From an uncultured Stenotrophomonas sp. (GTDB lineage: Bacteria > Pseudomonadota > Gammaproteobacteria > Xanthomonadales > Xanthomonadaceae), in contig NZ_CAJYVQ010000010.1 in assembly GCF_913778665.1 (NCBI RefSeq), positions 177,398 through 241,397 on the forward strand: a stretch of 64,000 nt of DNA, written 5' to 3'. Of this stretch, positions 1 to 7,475 are shown piece after piece. Position 1 is the stretch's first letter, and each line of letters opens with the position of its first letter. The position numbers and the translations under genes are program-made. Under the pieces are notes generated by a model, which ran no database searches, was not told where the DNA came from, and saw only the letters and a program-made list of their open reading frames with translations.

Positions 1-271
1 GCACCTTGTCGCCCGGCTTGATGTGCTGCAGGCGCGAGGTCAGCGGGCCGTCCTGCACCTTGATGCTGAAGAACTCCAGGTGCTCTTCCCAGTTGGCACT
101 GGCGATGGAGTAGGCGCGCAGCAGCGGCCGAGCCTCGGTTTCCAGGCCGATCATCACGAACTGGCCGTTCTCGAAGCGGAAACCGCTGTCGCGGGTGAGG
201 GTGAAGCTGAAGTAGGCGTCGGTCCAGTGACGGACCTCAAGCACCGTTTCGGCGCCGAAAGCGGAGGACAT
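1..271 (-). CDS. fpr: Ferredoxin--NADP+ reductase, 5' part (cut by window edge)
   Basis: The first 90 codons are present; the gene runs off the left edge. Fpr is a cytoplasmic FAD flavoprotein that moves electrons between NADPH and ferredoxin or flavodoxin. The visible part is the FAD-binding beta-barrel: FRFENGQFVMIGLE followed by RPLLRAYSIAS, the R-x-Y-S motif that contacts FAD, and then FFSIKVQDGPLTSRLQ. The ATG at 271 gives the usual N-terminus (MSSAFGAETVLEV). A Fur-box-like dyad lies about 42 bases upstream of the start, so iron control is plausible. The NADPH-binding domain is outside the window, so completeness cannot be judged. Confidence 0.88.
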   Translation of the reverse strand, partial: MSSAFGAETVLEVRHWTDAYFSFTLTRDSGFRFENGQFVMIGLETEARPLLRAYSIASANWEEHLEFFSIKVQDGPLTSRLQHIKPGDKV

Positions 272-312
272 GGGCGTATCTATCGGAAGTCGTCTGGGGT
301 GATTCTATCTCA

Positions 313-331
313 AATGAGACAGGTTCTCATT
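313..331 (-). promoter_or_regulatory. Fur-box-like 19-bp inverted repeat upstream of fpr
   Basis: The sequence AATGAGA-N5-TCTCATT is a perfect 7-bp dyad over 19 bp. Both its length and its arms match the classical Fur operator. It sits between the divided ends of the ABC exporter gene (its 3' end at 352) and the fpr start (271), so fpr is the only gene it can obviously serve. The Fur assignment is inference from the motif. Confidence 0.55.
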
Positions 332-351
332 AGGCGGAACGAGAGGCGTTC

Positions 352-2205
352 TCAGCGGTAGCCGGCCGCCTGCAGCTCGAACAGCTCGGCATAACGGCCG
401 CCTTCGGCCATCAGCTGCTCATGGGTGCCGCTGGCCTCGATCCGGCCTTCGGCCAGCACCAGGATACGATCGGCCATGCGTACCGAGGAGAACCGGTGGG
501 AAATCAGCACGGCGGTGCGATTATCCGCCAGTTCCCTGAACCGCTGGAACACCTCGAACTCACTGCGCGCATCCAGCGCCGCAGTGGGTTCATCCAGGAT
601 CATCACCTGCGCATTGCGCATCCACGCGCGAGCGATTGCGATCTTCTGCCACTGGCCACCGGACAGGTCCACGCCCTGCTTGAAGCGGCGCCCGATCAGC
701 TGGTCGTAGCCGCCGGGCAGTGCGTGGATCACGTCCTCGGCCATGCCACGCCGGGCGGCATCTGCGATACGCGCCTGGTCGTCCATCGCTTCGACCAGGC
801 CGACACCGATGTTCTCGCCGGCGGTCAGGTTGTAACGCACGAAGTCCTGGAAGATCACTCCCAGGTTGGCGCGCAGGTCATCCAGGTCGTAATCGCGCAG
901 GTCGCGGCCATCGAGCAGGATGCGGCCTTCGTCGGGCTCATACAACCGCGCCAGCAGCTTGACCAGGGTGGTCTTGCCGGCGCCGTTCTCACCGACCAGG
1001 GCCAGCACTTCGCCCGCATGCAGCTGGAAATCGAGATGGCGCACCGCCCATTGCTCTGCATCGGGATAGCGGAATCCGACATTCTCGAATACGAAGCCCT
1101 GGCGGATCGGCTGCGGCACGGCCACGGCGTTGTCGCGCGAGTGGATTTCCGGCTGTATCTGGAAGAACGAATACAGATCGTCCAGGTACAGCGCCTGGCT
1201 GGCTACCTGCGAAAAACCGATCAGCAGGCCTTCCAGCAGCTGGCGCAGGCGCAGGAAACTGCCGGCCAGGAAGGTCAGATCACCAATGCTGAAATCCCCG
1301 CGCACGGTGCGCCAGGCGATGTACGCATAGGCGGCGTAATAGCCCAGCGTGCCCAGCGCCGCCAGCAGCGTGCCCCAGAACGCGCGCCGCCGTGCCAGCG
1401 CACGGTTGGCCAGGAACAGCGCCATCGACAGCCGGCGGTAGCGCTCCACCAGGAAGCGGTGCAGGTTGAAGATCTTTACTTCCTTGGCCGTTTCCACGCT
1501 GGCCCCGAGCTGGCGCAGGTAGTCCAGCTGGCGGCGCTCGGGTGTCCACAGGAAGTTGAGGCTGTAGCCGGCCGCATTGAAGTGCGATTCGCCGATGAAC
1601 GCTGGTACCAGCGCCATTGCCAGCAGCACGATCAGCCAGGGCGCGTAGACCAGCAGGCCCACGGCCAGGCTGACCACGGTGATCGCATCCTGCACCTGGC
1701 CGAACAGCTGGCTCATCAGGTTCATGCGGCCCATGGTCTGGCGACGGGCACGGTCCAGCTTGTCCTGCAGGTCGGGGTCTTCGAAGTCCTCCAGGTCCAG
1801 CGTGGCCGCGTGCTCCATCAGCCGCACGCTGGTGGCGTTGGCGAACAGTTCCGACAGCAGCGCATCGGCATAGCTCACCAGCCGCCCCAGCAGATCCGAG
1901 GCGATGGCCAGGCCGAATTCCAGTGCCAGCAGCCCCAGCAGTGGATTCAGCAGCCCGCTGGACAGCGCTTCGCTCAGCGGCGGGAAGCCGGCACCGTGCT
2001 GGCTCAGGTGCAGGGCGGTATCGATGATCAGCTTGCCCACGTACAGCATCGCCACCGGCAGCAGCGCACGGATCACGCGCAGGCCGAGGCTGGCCAGGGT
2101 CAATGCCGGGCTGGTCTGCCACACCTGGCGCAGGAACGGCGGCAGGTTGCGCATGGCCTTGAAGCGCTGGCGCAGGCTGGGTTTCTTTTCGGAGGCGGCG
2201 GGCAT
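352..2205 (-). CDS. ABC exporter, fused permease and ATPase
   Basis: This 617-residue protein has a membrane domain (about residues 20-330, several hydrophobic spans) fused to a C-terminal ATPase, the half-transporter layout of the MsbA/type IV exporter superfamily. The ATPase carries Walker A GENGAGKTT near residue 405, signature LSGGQ near 512 and Walker B VMILDEPT near 535, followed by an H-loop (LISHR). It would work as an inner-membrane homodimer or heterodimer. No partner protein, signal sequence or substrate-specific gene is next to it, so the substrate is unknown. The ATG at 2205 (MPAASEKK) is chosen. An ATG four bases upstream is in another frame. It is not obviously co-transcribed with fpr, from which it is separated by the Fur-like dyad. 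Confidence 0.9.
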   Translation of the reverse strand: MPAASEKKPSLRQRFKAMRNLPPFLRQVWQTSPALTLASLGLRVIRALLPVAMLYVGKLIIDTALHLSQHGAGFPPLSEALSSGLLNPLLGLLALEFGLAIASDLLGRLVSYADALLSELFANATSVRLMEHAATLDLEDFEDPDLQDKLDRARRQTMGRMNLMSQLFGQVQDAITVVSLAVGLLVYAPWLIVLLAMALVPAFIGESHFNAAGYSLNFLWTPERRQLDYLRQLGASVETAKEVKIFNLHRFLVERYRRLSMALFLANRALARRRAFWGTLLAALGTLGYYAAYAYIAWRTVRGDFSIGDLTFLAGSFLRLRQLLEGLLIGFSQVASQALYLDDLYSFFQIQPEIHSRDNAVAVPQPIRQGFVFENVGFRYPDAEQWAVRHLDFQLHAGEVLALVGENGAGKTTLVKLLARLYEPDEGRILLDGRDLRDYDLDDLRANLGVIFQDFVRYNLTAGENIGVGLVEAMDDQARIADAARRGMAEDVIHALPGGYDQLIGRRFKQGVDLSGGQWQKIAIARAWMRNAQVMILDEPTAALDARSEFEVFQRFRELADNRTAVLISHRFSSVRMADRILVLAEGRIEASGTHEQLMAEGGRYAELFELQAAGYR

Positions 2206-2261
2206 TCACCTATTGTGCGCGCCTGGGTCGTGCAGAAGGGGTCAGTGCAGGCGTGCGGCTT

Positions 2262-2350
2262 GGGGTCAGATCCCTTTGCCATGCAATGGGATCTGACCCC
2301 GTTGCATCCACGCATGGCGTGGATCTACCGCGGCGGAGGGATCTGACCCC
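2262..2350. repeat. Composite hairpin: three GGGATCTGACCCC-type repeats around a GTAG (SMAG) hairpin
   Basis: GGGGTCAGATCCC (2262-2274) pairs perfectly with GGGATCTGACCCC (2288-2300) across a 13-nt loop. A third copy of the second arm lies at 2338-2350. Between them, on the minus strand, is GTAG-ATCCACGC-CAT-GCGTGGAT (2306-2328), a typical SMAG monomer. The first arm could pair with either downstream copy, giving two alternative folds. The element fills the gap between two co-oriented genes. Confidence 0.75.
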
Positions 2351-2358
2351 GGTGGGAA

Positions 2359-2808
2359 TTATGGCAGTGGCGGCAGCAGGCCGGCACCCAGCCGGTTCCA
2401 GGCATTGATCACGGCGATGCCCATGCTCAGGTCGCTGATGCCCTTCTCATCGAAGTGCGGGGCCAGCGCATCGAATGCGGCCTGTGACGGCGCGCCGTCG
2501 GTCAGCCGGGTCAGGTCCTCGGCCCAGCCCAGCGCGGCACGCTCGCGCGCATCGTAGAAACGGCTTTCATGCCACGCCGGCAGCGTGTCCAGCTTGCGTG
2601 GCTCGATGCCGCCCTTGCGCAGCGCGGTGCCGTGCATGTCCATGCAGTAGCCGCAGCCGTTGAGCTGGGACACGCGCAGGAACACCAGTTCCATCAACGT
2701 CGGGTCGATCGAGCTGTCATGCACCGCCTTGCTGGTGGCCAGCAGGCCCTTGAAGGCATCGGCGGCCAGGCGGGTGTAGGGAACGCGGGGAAAGGTATGG
2801 TCGGACAT
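2359..2808 (-). CDS. AhpD-like carboxymuconolactone decarboxylase family protein
   Basis: This 149-residue protein has the AhpD-type redox motif C52-x-x-C55-x-x-x-H59 (GCGYCMDMH). The family covers alkylhydroperoxidase-type thiol peroxidases and carboxymuconolactone decarboxylases. The motif favours a peroxidase or redox role in the cytoplasm. The start at 2808 (MSDHTFPR) is chosen over an in-frame ATG at 2829 because GGAG lies six bases before it. It follows the ECF41 sigma gene by 36 bases on the same strand. ECF41 sigma factors are typically encoded beside such proteins (the 'COE' partners: carboxymuconolactone decarboxylase, oxidoreductase or epimerase). This is therefore likely the sigma factor's cognate target. 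Confidence 0.9.
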   Translation of the reverse strand: MSDHTFPRVPYTRLAADAFKGLLATSKAVHDSSIDPTLMELVFLRVSQLNGCGYCMDMHGTALRKGGIEPRKLDTLPAWHESRFYDARERAALGWAEDLTRLTDGAPSQAAFDALAPHFDEKGISDLSMGIAVINAWNRLGAGLLPPLP

Positions 2809-2844
2809 GTTCGGCTCCACGGCGGCCACGATGGCCGCCTTTCG

Positions 2845-3741
2845 CTACCAGGACGCCGCCGCGCCCGCCGTCGTGACAACCGCAGACAGCTTTTCCGGAT
2901 TCAGCACGCTGTAGACCTGGGTGATGCGTCCATCCACCACCTCTACCGTGGTGACCGAGTGCAGGCGCTGGCCATCGAAGCGCAGGATGGCCGGTTCGCC
3001 GTTCACATAGCCCAGCTGCGCGGTGTGGCCCAGGCCGCGTTGGGCAATGGCCCAGAACAGGCGACCGATGCGTTCGGCGCCCAGCAGCGGCCGGATCGCG
3101 GCGGTGACCACGCCGCCGCCATCGGACACCAGCCGCGCATTGGCATGCAGCAGGGCCTGCACGGCCTGGCTGTCGCCCTGCTGGGTGGCGTGCATGAAGC
3201 GCGCCAGCAGCTCCCGGTGCTGCCGCGCATCGGCATTGAAGCGCGGGCGCCCGGCCTGCAGTCGCTGCCGGGCCCGATGCACCAGTTGGCGGCAGTTGGC
3301 CTGGCTATGGCCGATCAGCCCGGCGATCTCGGCATAGTCATGCTCGAACACTTCCTTGAGCAGGAAGGCCGCCCGTTCCTCAGGACCCAGCTGTTCCAGC
3401 AGCGTCAGGAAGGCCACCGAGACATCGTCAGCCAGCGCCAGGCGCTGCGCCGGGCCGGGGGCCGGGTCGGGCTCCAGGCTGATCGCCAGTGGCTCGGCCA
3501 GCCAAGGGCCCACGTAGTGCGCGCGCTCGCGCCGGGCCGCACGCAGGCGGTCCAGCCCCAGCCGGGTGGTGGCGGTCACCAGCCATGCCTCGGGATCGCG
3601 CACGCTGGCTGGGTCGGCGCCGGACCAGCGCAGCCAGGCGTCCTGCACCACGTCTTCGGCATCGGCACGGCTGCCCAGCAGGCGGTAGGCCAGCGCCATC
3701 AGGCGCGGGCGGTGGGTCTGGAAGGTCGATTCAACATTCAT
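2845..3741 (-). CDS. ECF41-family sigma factor with fused SnoaL-like C-terminal domain
   Basis: This 298-residue protein has sigma region 2 (about 1-70, ending DVVQDAWLRW), region 4 (about 110-160, with a helix-turn-helix around YAEIAGLIGHSQANCRQLVHRARQ) and a SnoaL-like C-terminal domain (about 175-298). ECF41 factors lack a classical anti-sigma factor and are controlled by this extension. Its signature motifs are visible: WLAEP (family WLPEP) in the linker, SDGGG (DGGGK) and NPEKL (NPDKL) near the C-terminus. The upstream region carries a perfect ECF41-type promoter, implying autoregulation of the sigma-AhpD operon. The ATG at 3741 is supported by the usual N-terminus (FQTHRPRLMALAYRLLGS). 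The inducing signal is unknown. Confidence 0.93.
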   Translation of the reverse strand: MNVESTFQTHRPRLMALAYRLLGSRADAEDVVQDAWLRWSGADPASVRDPEAWLVTATTRLGLDRLRAARRERAHYVGPWLAEPLAISLEPDPAPGPAQRLALADDVSVAFLTLLEQLGPEERAAFLLKEVFEHDYAEIAGLIGHSQANCRQLVHRARQRLQAGRPRFNADARQHRELLARFMHATQQGDSQAVQALLHANARLVSDGGGVVTAAIRPLLGAERIGRLFWAIAQRGLGHTAQLGYVNGEPAILRFDGQRLHSVTTVEVVDGRITQVYSVLNPEKLSAVVTTAGAAASW

Positions 3742-3750
3742 GTCGGCAAG

Positions 3751-3777
3751 GACGCCAGAGGGGGTGGGGGCGTGACA
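3751..3777 (-). promoter_or_regulatory. ECF41-type promoter TGTCACG-N16-CGTC
   Basis: On the minus strand TGTCACG (3777-3771) is followed, after exactly 16 bases, by CGTC (3754-3751). The published ECF41 promoter is TGTCACA-N16-CGTC, so six of the seven upstream bases, the spacing and the whole -10 match. Only nine bases separate CGTC from the ATG at 3741, so transcription would begin at or next to the start codon and leave no room for a ribosome-binding site. Confidence 0.8.
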
Positions 3778-3849
3778 GAGGGGTTGGGGGCAGGCCTCTT
3801 TCCACAGGGACCGGCTCTGACCCCTGCGAATCTACGCGCACTCGGCGGA

Positions 3850-3875
3850 GGGGGTAAAATGAGCGGATTACCCCC
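3850..3875 (+). other. Leader hairpin before class I fumarase
   Basis: GGGGGTAA (3850-3857) and TTACCCCC (3868-3875) form a perfect 8-bp stem with a 10-nt loop. It ends 26 bases before the GTG start at 3902. There is no U-tract, so it is not an intrinsic terminator. It could be an mRNA-stabilising or regulatory leader structure. Confidence 0.45.
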
Positions 3876-3901
3876 GCCAGCCTCGAGCAAGCGAGCAAGC
3901 C

Positions 3902-5419
3902 GTGACATCGATCAAGCAGGAAGACCTCATCCAGTCCATCGCCGACGCGCTGCAGTACATCTCGTACTACCACCCGGTCGACTACATCAAGAACCTCGCC
4001 GCCGCGTATGAGCGCGAAGAGTCGCCGGCCGCGAAGGAAGCGATGGCCCAGATCCTGATCAATTCGCGGATGTGCGCCGAAGGCCACCGGCCGATCTGCC
4101 AGGACACCGGCATCGTCACCGTGTTCCTGGAAATCGGCATGGACGTGCGCTGGGACGACGCCACCATGGGCGTGGAAGACATGGCCAACGAAGGCGTGCG
4201 CCGTGCCTACATGCATCCGGACAACAAGCTGCGCGCCTCGGTGCTGGCTGATCCGGCCGGCAAGCGCATCAACACCAGGGACAACACCCCGGGCGTGGTC
4301 AACGTCAAGGTGGTGCCGGGCAATACGGTCGACGTGATCGTCGCCGCCAAGGGCGGTGGTTCGGAAGCGAAGACCAAGTTCGCCATGCTCAACCCGTCCG
4401 ACTCCATCGTCGACTGGGTGCTGAAGACCGTGCCGACCATGGGCGCCGGCTGGTGCCCGCCGGGCATGCTCGGCATCGGCATCGGTGGCACCGCCGAGAA
4501 GGCGATGCTGCTGGCCAAGGAAGCGCTGATGGAGCCGATCGACATCACTGAGCTGCAGGCCCGTGGTGCCTCCAACCGCATCGAAGAGCTGCGCCTGGAG
4601 CTGTATGAGAAGGTCAACGCGCTGGGCATCGGCGCACAGGGCCTGGGCGGCCTGACCACCGTGCTCGACATCAAGATCAACGATTACCCGACCCACGCGG
4701 CCAATCTGCCGGTGGCGATGATCCCGAATTGCGCGGCCACCCGCCACGCGCACTTCACCCTGGACGGCAGCGGCCCGGTGATGCTGGACCCGCCGTCGCT
4801 GGAAGACTGGCCGAAGCTCACCTACGACGCATCCAAGGGCACCCGCGTGGATCTGGACACGATCACCCCGGAAGACGTGGCCAGCTGGAAGCCCGGCCAG
4901 ACCCTGCTGCTGAACGGCAAGCTGCTGACCGGCCGCGACGCCGCGCACAAGCGCATGGTCGACATGCTCAACAAGGGCGAGGCGCTGCCGGTCGATCTGA
5001 AGGGCCGCTTCATCTACTACGTCGGCCCGGTCGACCCGGTGCGCGACGAAGTGGTGGGCCCGGCCGGTCCGACCACCGCCACCCGCATGGACAAGTTCAC
5101 CCGCCAGGTGCTGGAGCAAACCGGCCTGCTGGGCATGGTCGGCAAGGCCGAGCGTGGCCCGGCGGCCATTGAGGCCATCCGTGACAACAAGTCGGCCTAC
5201 CTGATGGCCGTCGGTGGTTCGGCCTACCTGGTGTCCAAGGCGATCAAGGCGGCCAAGGTGGTCGGCTTCGCCGACCTGGGCATGGAAGCGATCTACGAGT
5301 TCACCGTGCAGGACATGCCGGTGACCGTGGCGGTCGACTCCACCGGCGAGTCGGTGCACAAGACCGGCCCGCGCGAATGGCAGGCCCGCATCGGCAAGAT
5401 TCCGGTGGTGGTGGAGTAA
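3902..5419 (+). CDS. fumA: Fumarate hydratase class I (iron-sulfur)
   Basis: This 505-residue enzyme interconverts fumarate and L-malate in the TCA cycle in the cytoplasm, using a 4Fe-4S cluster. The alpha and beta parts are fused, as in FumA/FumB. The three cluster cysteines are visible: C66 in RPICQDTG, C185 in GWCPPGMLG and C277 in PNCAATRHAH. The C-terminal half contains the swivelling beta domain (DKFTRQVLEQTGLLGMVGKAERGP). The start is a GTG (TSIKQEDLIQSI). An ATG at 3859 lies in the wrong frame. The window also encodes the iron-free class II enzyme fumC at 37 kb, so the organism has both an oxygen- and iron-sensitive and a robust fumarase. Confidence 0.95.
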   Translation: MTSIKQEDLIQSIADALQYISYYHPVDYIKNLAAAYEREESPAAKEAMAQILINSRMCAEGHRPICQDTGIVTVFLEIGMDVRWDDATMGVEDMANEGVRRAYMHPDNKLRASVLADPAGKRINTRDNTPGVVNVKVVPGNTVDVIVAAKGGGSEAKTKFAMLNPSDSIVDWVLKTVPTMGAGWCPPGMLGIGIGGTAEKAMLLAKEALMEPIDITELQARGASNRIEELRLELYEKVNALGIGAQGLGGLTTVLDIKINDYPTHAANLPVAMIPNCAATRHAHFTLDGSGPVMLDPPSLEDWPKLTYDASKGTRVDLDTITPEDVASWKPGQTLLLNGKLLTGRDAAHKRMVDMLNKGEALPVDLKGRFIYYVGPVDPVRDEVVGPAGPTTATRMDKFTRQVLEQTGLLGMVGKAERGPAAIEAIRDNKSAYLMAVGGSAYLVSKAIKAAKVVGFADLGMEAIYEFTVQDMPVTVAVDSTGESVHKTGPREWQARIGKIPVVVE

Positions 5420-5440
5420 GTCTCCAGCTTCCGTTTCACG

Positions 5441-5468
5441 CAACGGCGCCCGTGTGGCGCCGTTGTTG
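5441..5468 (+). terminator. Terminator-like hairpin after fumA
   Basis: CAACGGCGCC (5441-5450) and GGCGCCGTTG (5456-5465) form a perfect 10-bp stem with a 5-nt loop, 22 bases after the fumarase stop codon. The following tract (TTGCA) is poor in T, so termination may be weak or need Rho. Confidence 0.55.
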
Positions 5469-5530
5469 CAGGCCGCCGTGGATCGCGTGCTCTGCTAACG
5501 TGCTGTCTGGCATGCTGGAAGGGAGTCCAC

Positions 5531-5860
5531 GTGCTGCAGTGGTCGCGTGTTTTCGTGTTGCTGGTCGCTGTGCCGGCGTGTCGGCCTGCGAGAGCCAGAA
5601 GGCGGCGTGCGACTTCCACAACCGCGCCCGTGCCGAGTCGGATCAGCGGAGTTGCGAAAGCGAAAAGAGCCGGATCATCAGCGGTTGCAGTGGTATTGCC
5701 GACGACAAGCAGCGGCACAACTGCGAAGGGGCAACGGTGCCGGCAGCTATTGCGGCCCCCGGCGCTTCCTTCATGCGGTGCTCCGTACGCCCACTGCCTG
5801 CTCTCCTGCGGCGGCACCGTGAATGAAATCCGCTCCGGCACCGGTGTTCCCGTGTACTGA
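5531..5860 (+). pseudogene. Decayed Cys-rich lipoprotein gene (frameshifted)
   Basis: No single frame covers this stretch, but three overlapping frames read like one small secreted protein. The GTG at 5531 opens a hydrophobic leader (VFVLLVAV). The reading then continues best in another frame as VSACESQKAACDF, with a lipobox-like VSAC. Near 5770 it returns to the first frame as CGAPYAHCLLSCGG, ending at 5860. A 4-bp loss near 5574 would explain the first shift. The Cys-rich layout and final C-x(6)-C-x(3)-C spacing recall the intact lipoprotein that follows at 5942. It may be a degenerate relative of that gene. Sequencing error cannot be excluded, and the function is unknown. Confidence 0.4.
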
Positions 5861-5941
5861 TCGAAGGCGTGTGTGGATGCCTGCACGAGCAACCACAGTC
5901 TGCTAGGGTCCGCACATTACATTCCTGTACTGGATGTGCCC

Positions 5942-6277
5942 ATGCGCCTGCATCGATCCGTCGCGTCTGTGTTCCTGCTGGTCCTGGCCGGTTGCAGCAC
6001 AACCTCATCCTATGAAGGTGCGGATTTCTCCGCGTCCGCGCACTGCCGCATGCAGTGCCAGGCCAGCCATCGCAGCTGTATGGCGCAGGGCAGCAGCGGC
6101 AACAGTGCCTTCAGCTGCGAGCAGCAGGTGGTGCCCGCGCCGGACAAGCGCTGCAAGGACGTCGCCAACCCCGAGCTGCGCCGTGCCTGCGAACTGAAGA
6201 CGCACGACTGCACGATGCGCGCGCCGATGATGTCCTGTGGAGAGCGCCGGGATTCGTGCATGAGCACCTGCGGTTGA
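5942..6277 (+). CDS. Cys-rich lipoprotein of unknown function
   Basis: This 111-residue protein has a signal sequence ending in a lipobox (VLAGC, Cys at about residue 18), so it is probably a membrane-anchored envelope lipoprotein. Apart from the lipid-modified residue it has about nine further cysteines in spaced pairs (CRMQC, CELKTHDC, CGERRDSCMSTC), which suggests disulfide bonding in the periplasm. The ATG at 5942 is chosen because an in-frame ATG 69 bases upstream would bury the signal peptide. I do not recognise a family. The decayed gene just upstream looks related. Confidence 0.7.
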   Translation: MRLHRSVASVFLLVLAGCSTTSSYEGADFSASAHCRMQCQASHRSCMAQGSSGNSAFSCEQQVVPAPDKRCKDVANPELRRACELKTHDCTMRAPMMSCGERRDSCMSTCG

Positions 6278-6334
6278 ACGCAGCGGCATCGCCGGGCGCA
6301 TAATCGGCGGATCCACCCACACAGGATCCGCCGC

Positions 6335-6970
6335 ATGAGCACCACGCTGTATGGTTCGACCAGTACTGCCGCGCTGGTGGTGCATTGGCTGCTGATCGAG
6401 CTGGGCATCGAGCACGAACTGGTGCTGCTGGACTTTGACCGGCGCGAGCACAAAGCGGCCGGGTATCTGGCGCTGAATCCGGCCGGCGTGGTGCCTACGC
6501 TGATGATCGACGGCGCGGTACTGACCGAAGCGGCAGCCATCGCGCTGTACCTGGCCGACCGTCATCCGGAAGCTGGCCTGCTGCCGGCGCTGGGCACGCC
6601 GCAGCGTGGCGATGCCTACCGCTGGATGTTCTGGTGCGCCAATACGCTGCAGCCGGCCTACCGTGCCTGGTTCTATCCGCACGAAGTGGCGGGCGAGGAG
6701 AACGTCGAGGCCAGCCGCGAGATGGCGCGGCAGCGGCTGGAGTCGGCCTGGCAGCATGTGGCGACCCACCTGCAGGCGCACGGGCCGTACCTGCTGGGCG
6801 CCGCGCCGTGTGTGGTCGACTACATGCTGGTGATGCTGATGCGCTGGTCGCGCAACATGCCGACACCGAGTGACCGCTGGCCGGTGCTCAAGGCACATGC
6901 CACCTCGATGAAGGCGCGCCCGGCCTTTGCCGAGGTCTATCGCCGCGAGGGGATCACCGACTGGCTGTAA
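6335..6970 (+). CDS. Glutathione S-transferase family protein
   Basis: This 211-residue cytoplasmic protein has the two GST domains: an N-terminal thioredoxin-like fold (about 1-78) and an all-helical C-terminal domain. Typical features are ALNPAGVVPTLMIDG (the cis-Pro loop) and LTEAAAIALYLADRHP (the glutathione-binding E-A/S pair). The N-terminus is MSTTLYGSTSTAALVVHWLL. The ATG is preceded by AGGA. The substrate is unknown. It stands alone between a lipoprotein gene and a foldback repeat. The second GST in the window (14548) is from a different subgroup. Confidence 0.88.
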   Translation: MSTTLYGSTSTAALVVHWLLIELGIEHELVLLDFDRREHKAAGYLALNPAGVVPTLMIDGAVLTEAAAIALYLADRHPEAGLLPALGTPQRGDAYRWMFWCANTLQPAYRAWFYPHEVAGEENVEASREMARQRLESAWQHVATHLQAHGPYLLGAAPCVVDYMLVMLMRWSRNMPTPSDRWPVLKAHATSMKARPAFAEVYRREGITDWL

Positions 6971-7003
6971 GCCAGTCGGATGGGGGCGGGGACCCGTCCG
7001 GGC

Positions 7004-7101
7004 AGAGTCGACTGTCAGTGGACCGCCACACGCAGTGCGGGCGTTTCCGCGAACGAATCCGAAGGATTGGGGGGGGAGTCGGCCAACAGTCGACTCTACC
7101 A
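7004..7101. repeat. SMAG-like foldback element (long-loop form)
   Basis: AGAGTCGACTGT (7004-7015) and ACAGTCGACTCT (7086-7097) are perfect 12-bp inverted arms separated by 70 bases. The distal arm is followed by ACC, so on the minus strand the element opens with GGTAG as SMAG repeats do. It lies between the 3' ends of two converging genes. Confidence 0.65.
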
Positions 7102-7133
7102 ACAGGCTTCGCTACGCCGCGACCGCGGGCGGA

Positions 7134-7475
7134 TTACAGGATCTCCAGCACCGTTTCCGGTGGCCGGCAAAGGCGCGTGCCCTTGTCCGTGCGCACCACC
7201 GGCCGGTTGATCAGGCGCGGTTGTTCGGCCATCGCCGCCAGCAGGGTGGCGTCGTCGGCGCCGTCCAGGCCGAGTTCGGCGAACTGCGGCTCCTTGCTGC
7301 GCGCCAGCGCCTGTGCGCTCAGGCCGGATTCGGCCAGTACCTGGCGCAGGGTCGCCGCGTCCGGCGGGCTGTCCAGGTAGTCGATCACTACCGGCTCGAA
7401 GCCGGCATCACGGATCAGCTTCAGCGCGCCGCGCGAGTTGCTGCAGGCCGGGTTGTGCCAGATCGTCACGTCCAT
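7134..7475 (-). CDS. arsC: ArsC-like reductase (arsenate reductase family)
   Basis: This 113-residue thioredoxin-fold protein of the ArsC/YfgD family has the catalytic cysteine at residue 11 in HNPACSNSRGAL. Glutaredoxin-coupled ArsC enzymes reduce arsenate to arsenite in the cytoplasm. The C-terminal RPVVRTDKGTRLCRPPETV segment matches the family. The start at 7475 is chosen over an in-frame codon at 7484 because its ATG shares one base with the upstream pldA stop codon (TGATG) and GGAG lies eight bases before it. That indicates translational coupling. No arsR or arsB is nearby, so a role in arsenic resistance is uncertain. Confidence 0.85.
   Translation of the reverse strand: MDVTIWHNPACSNSRGALKLIRDAGFEPVVIDYLDSPPDAATLRQVLAESGLSAQALARSKEPQFAELGLDGADDATLLAAMAEQPRLINRPVVRTDKGTRLCRPPETVLEIL

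Noticed and set aside
421..2346. Long plus-strand open frame (641 codons) opposite the ABC exporter
   Set aside because: Antisense shadow of a GC-rich gene: no domain, low-complexity composition, and it runs exactly opposite a well-recognised protein.
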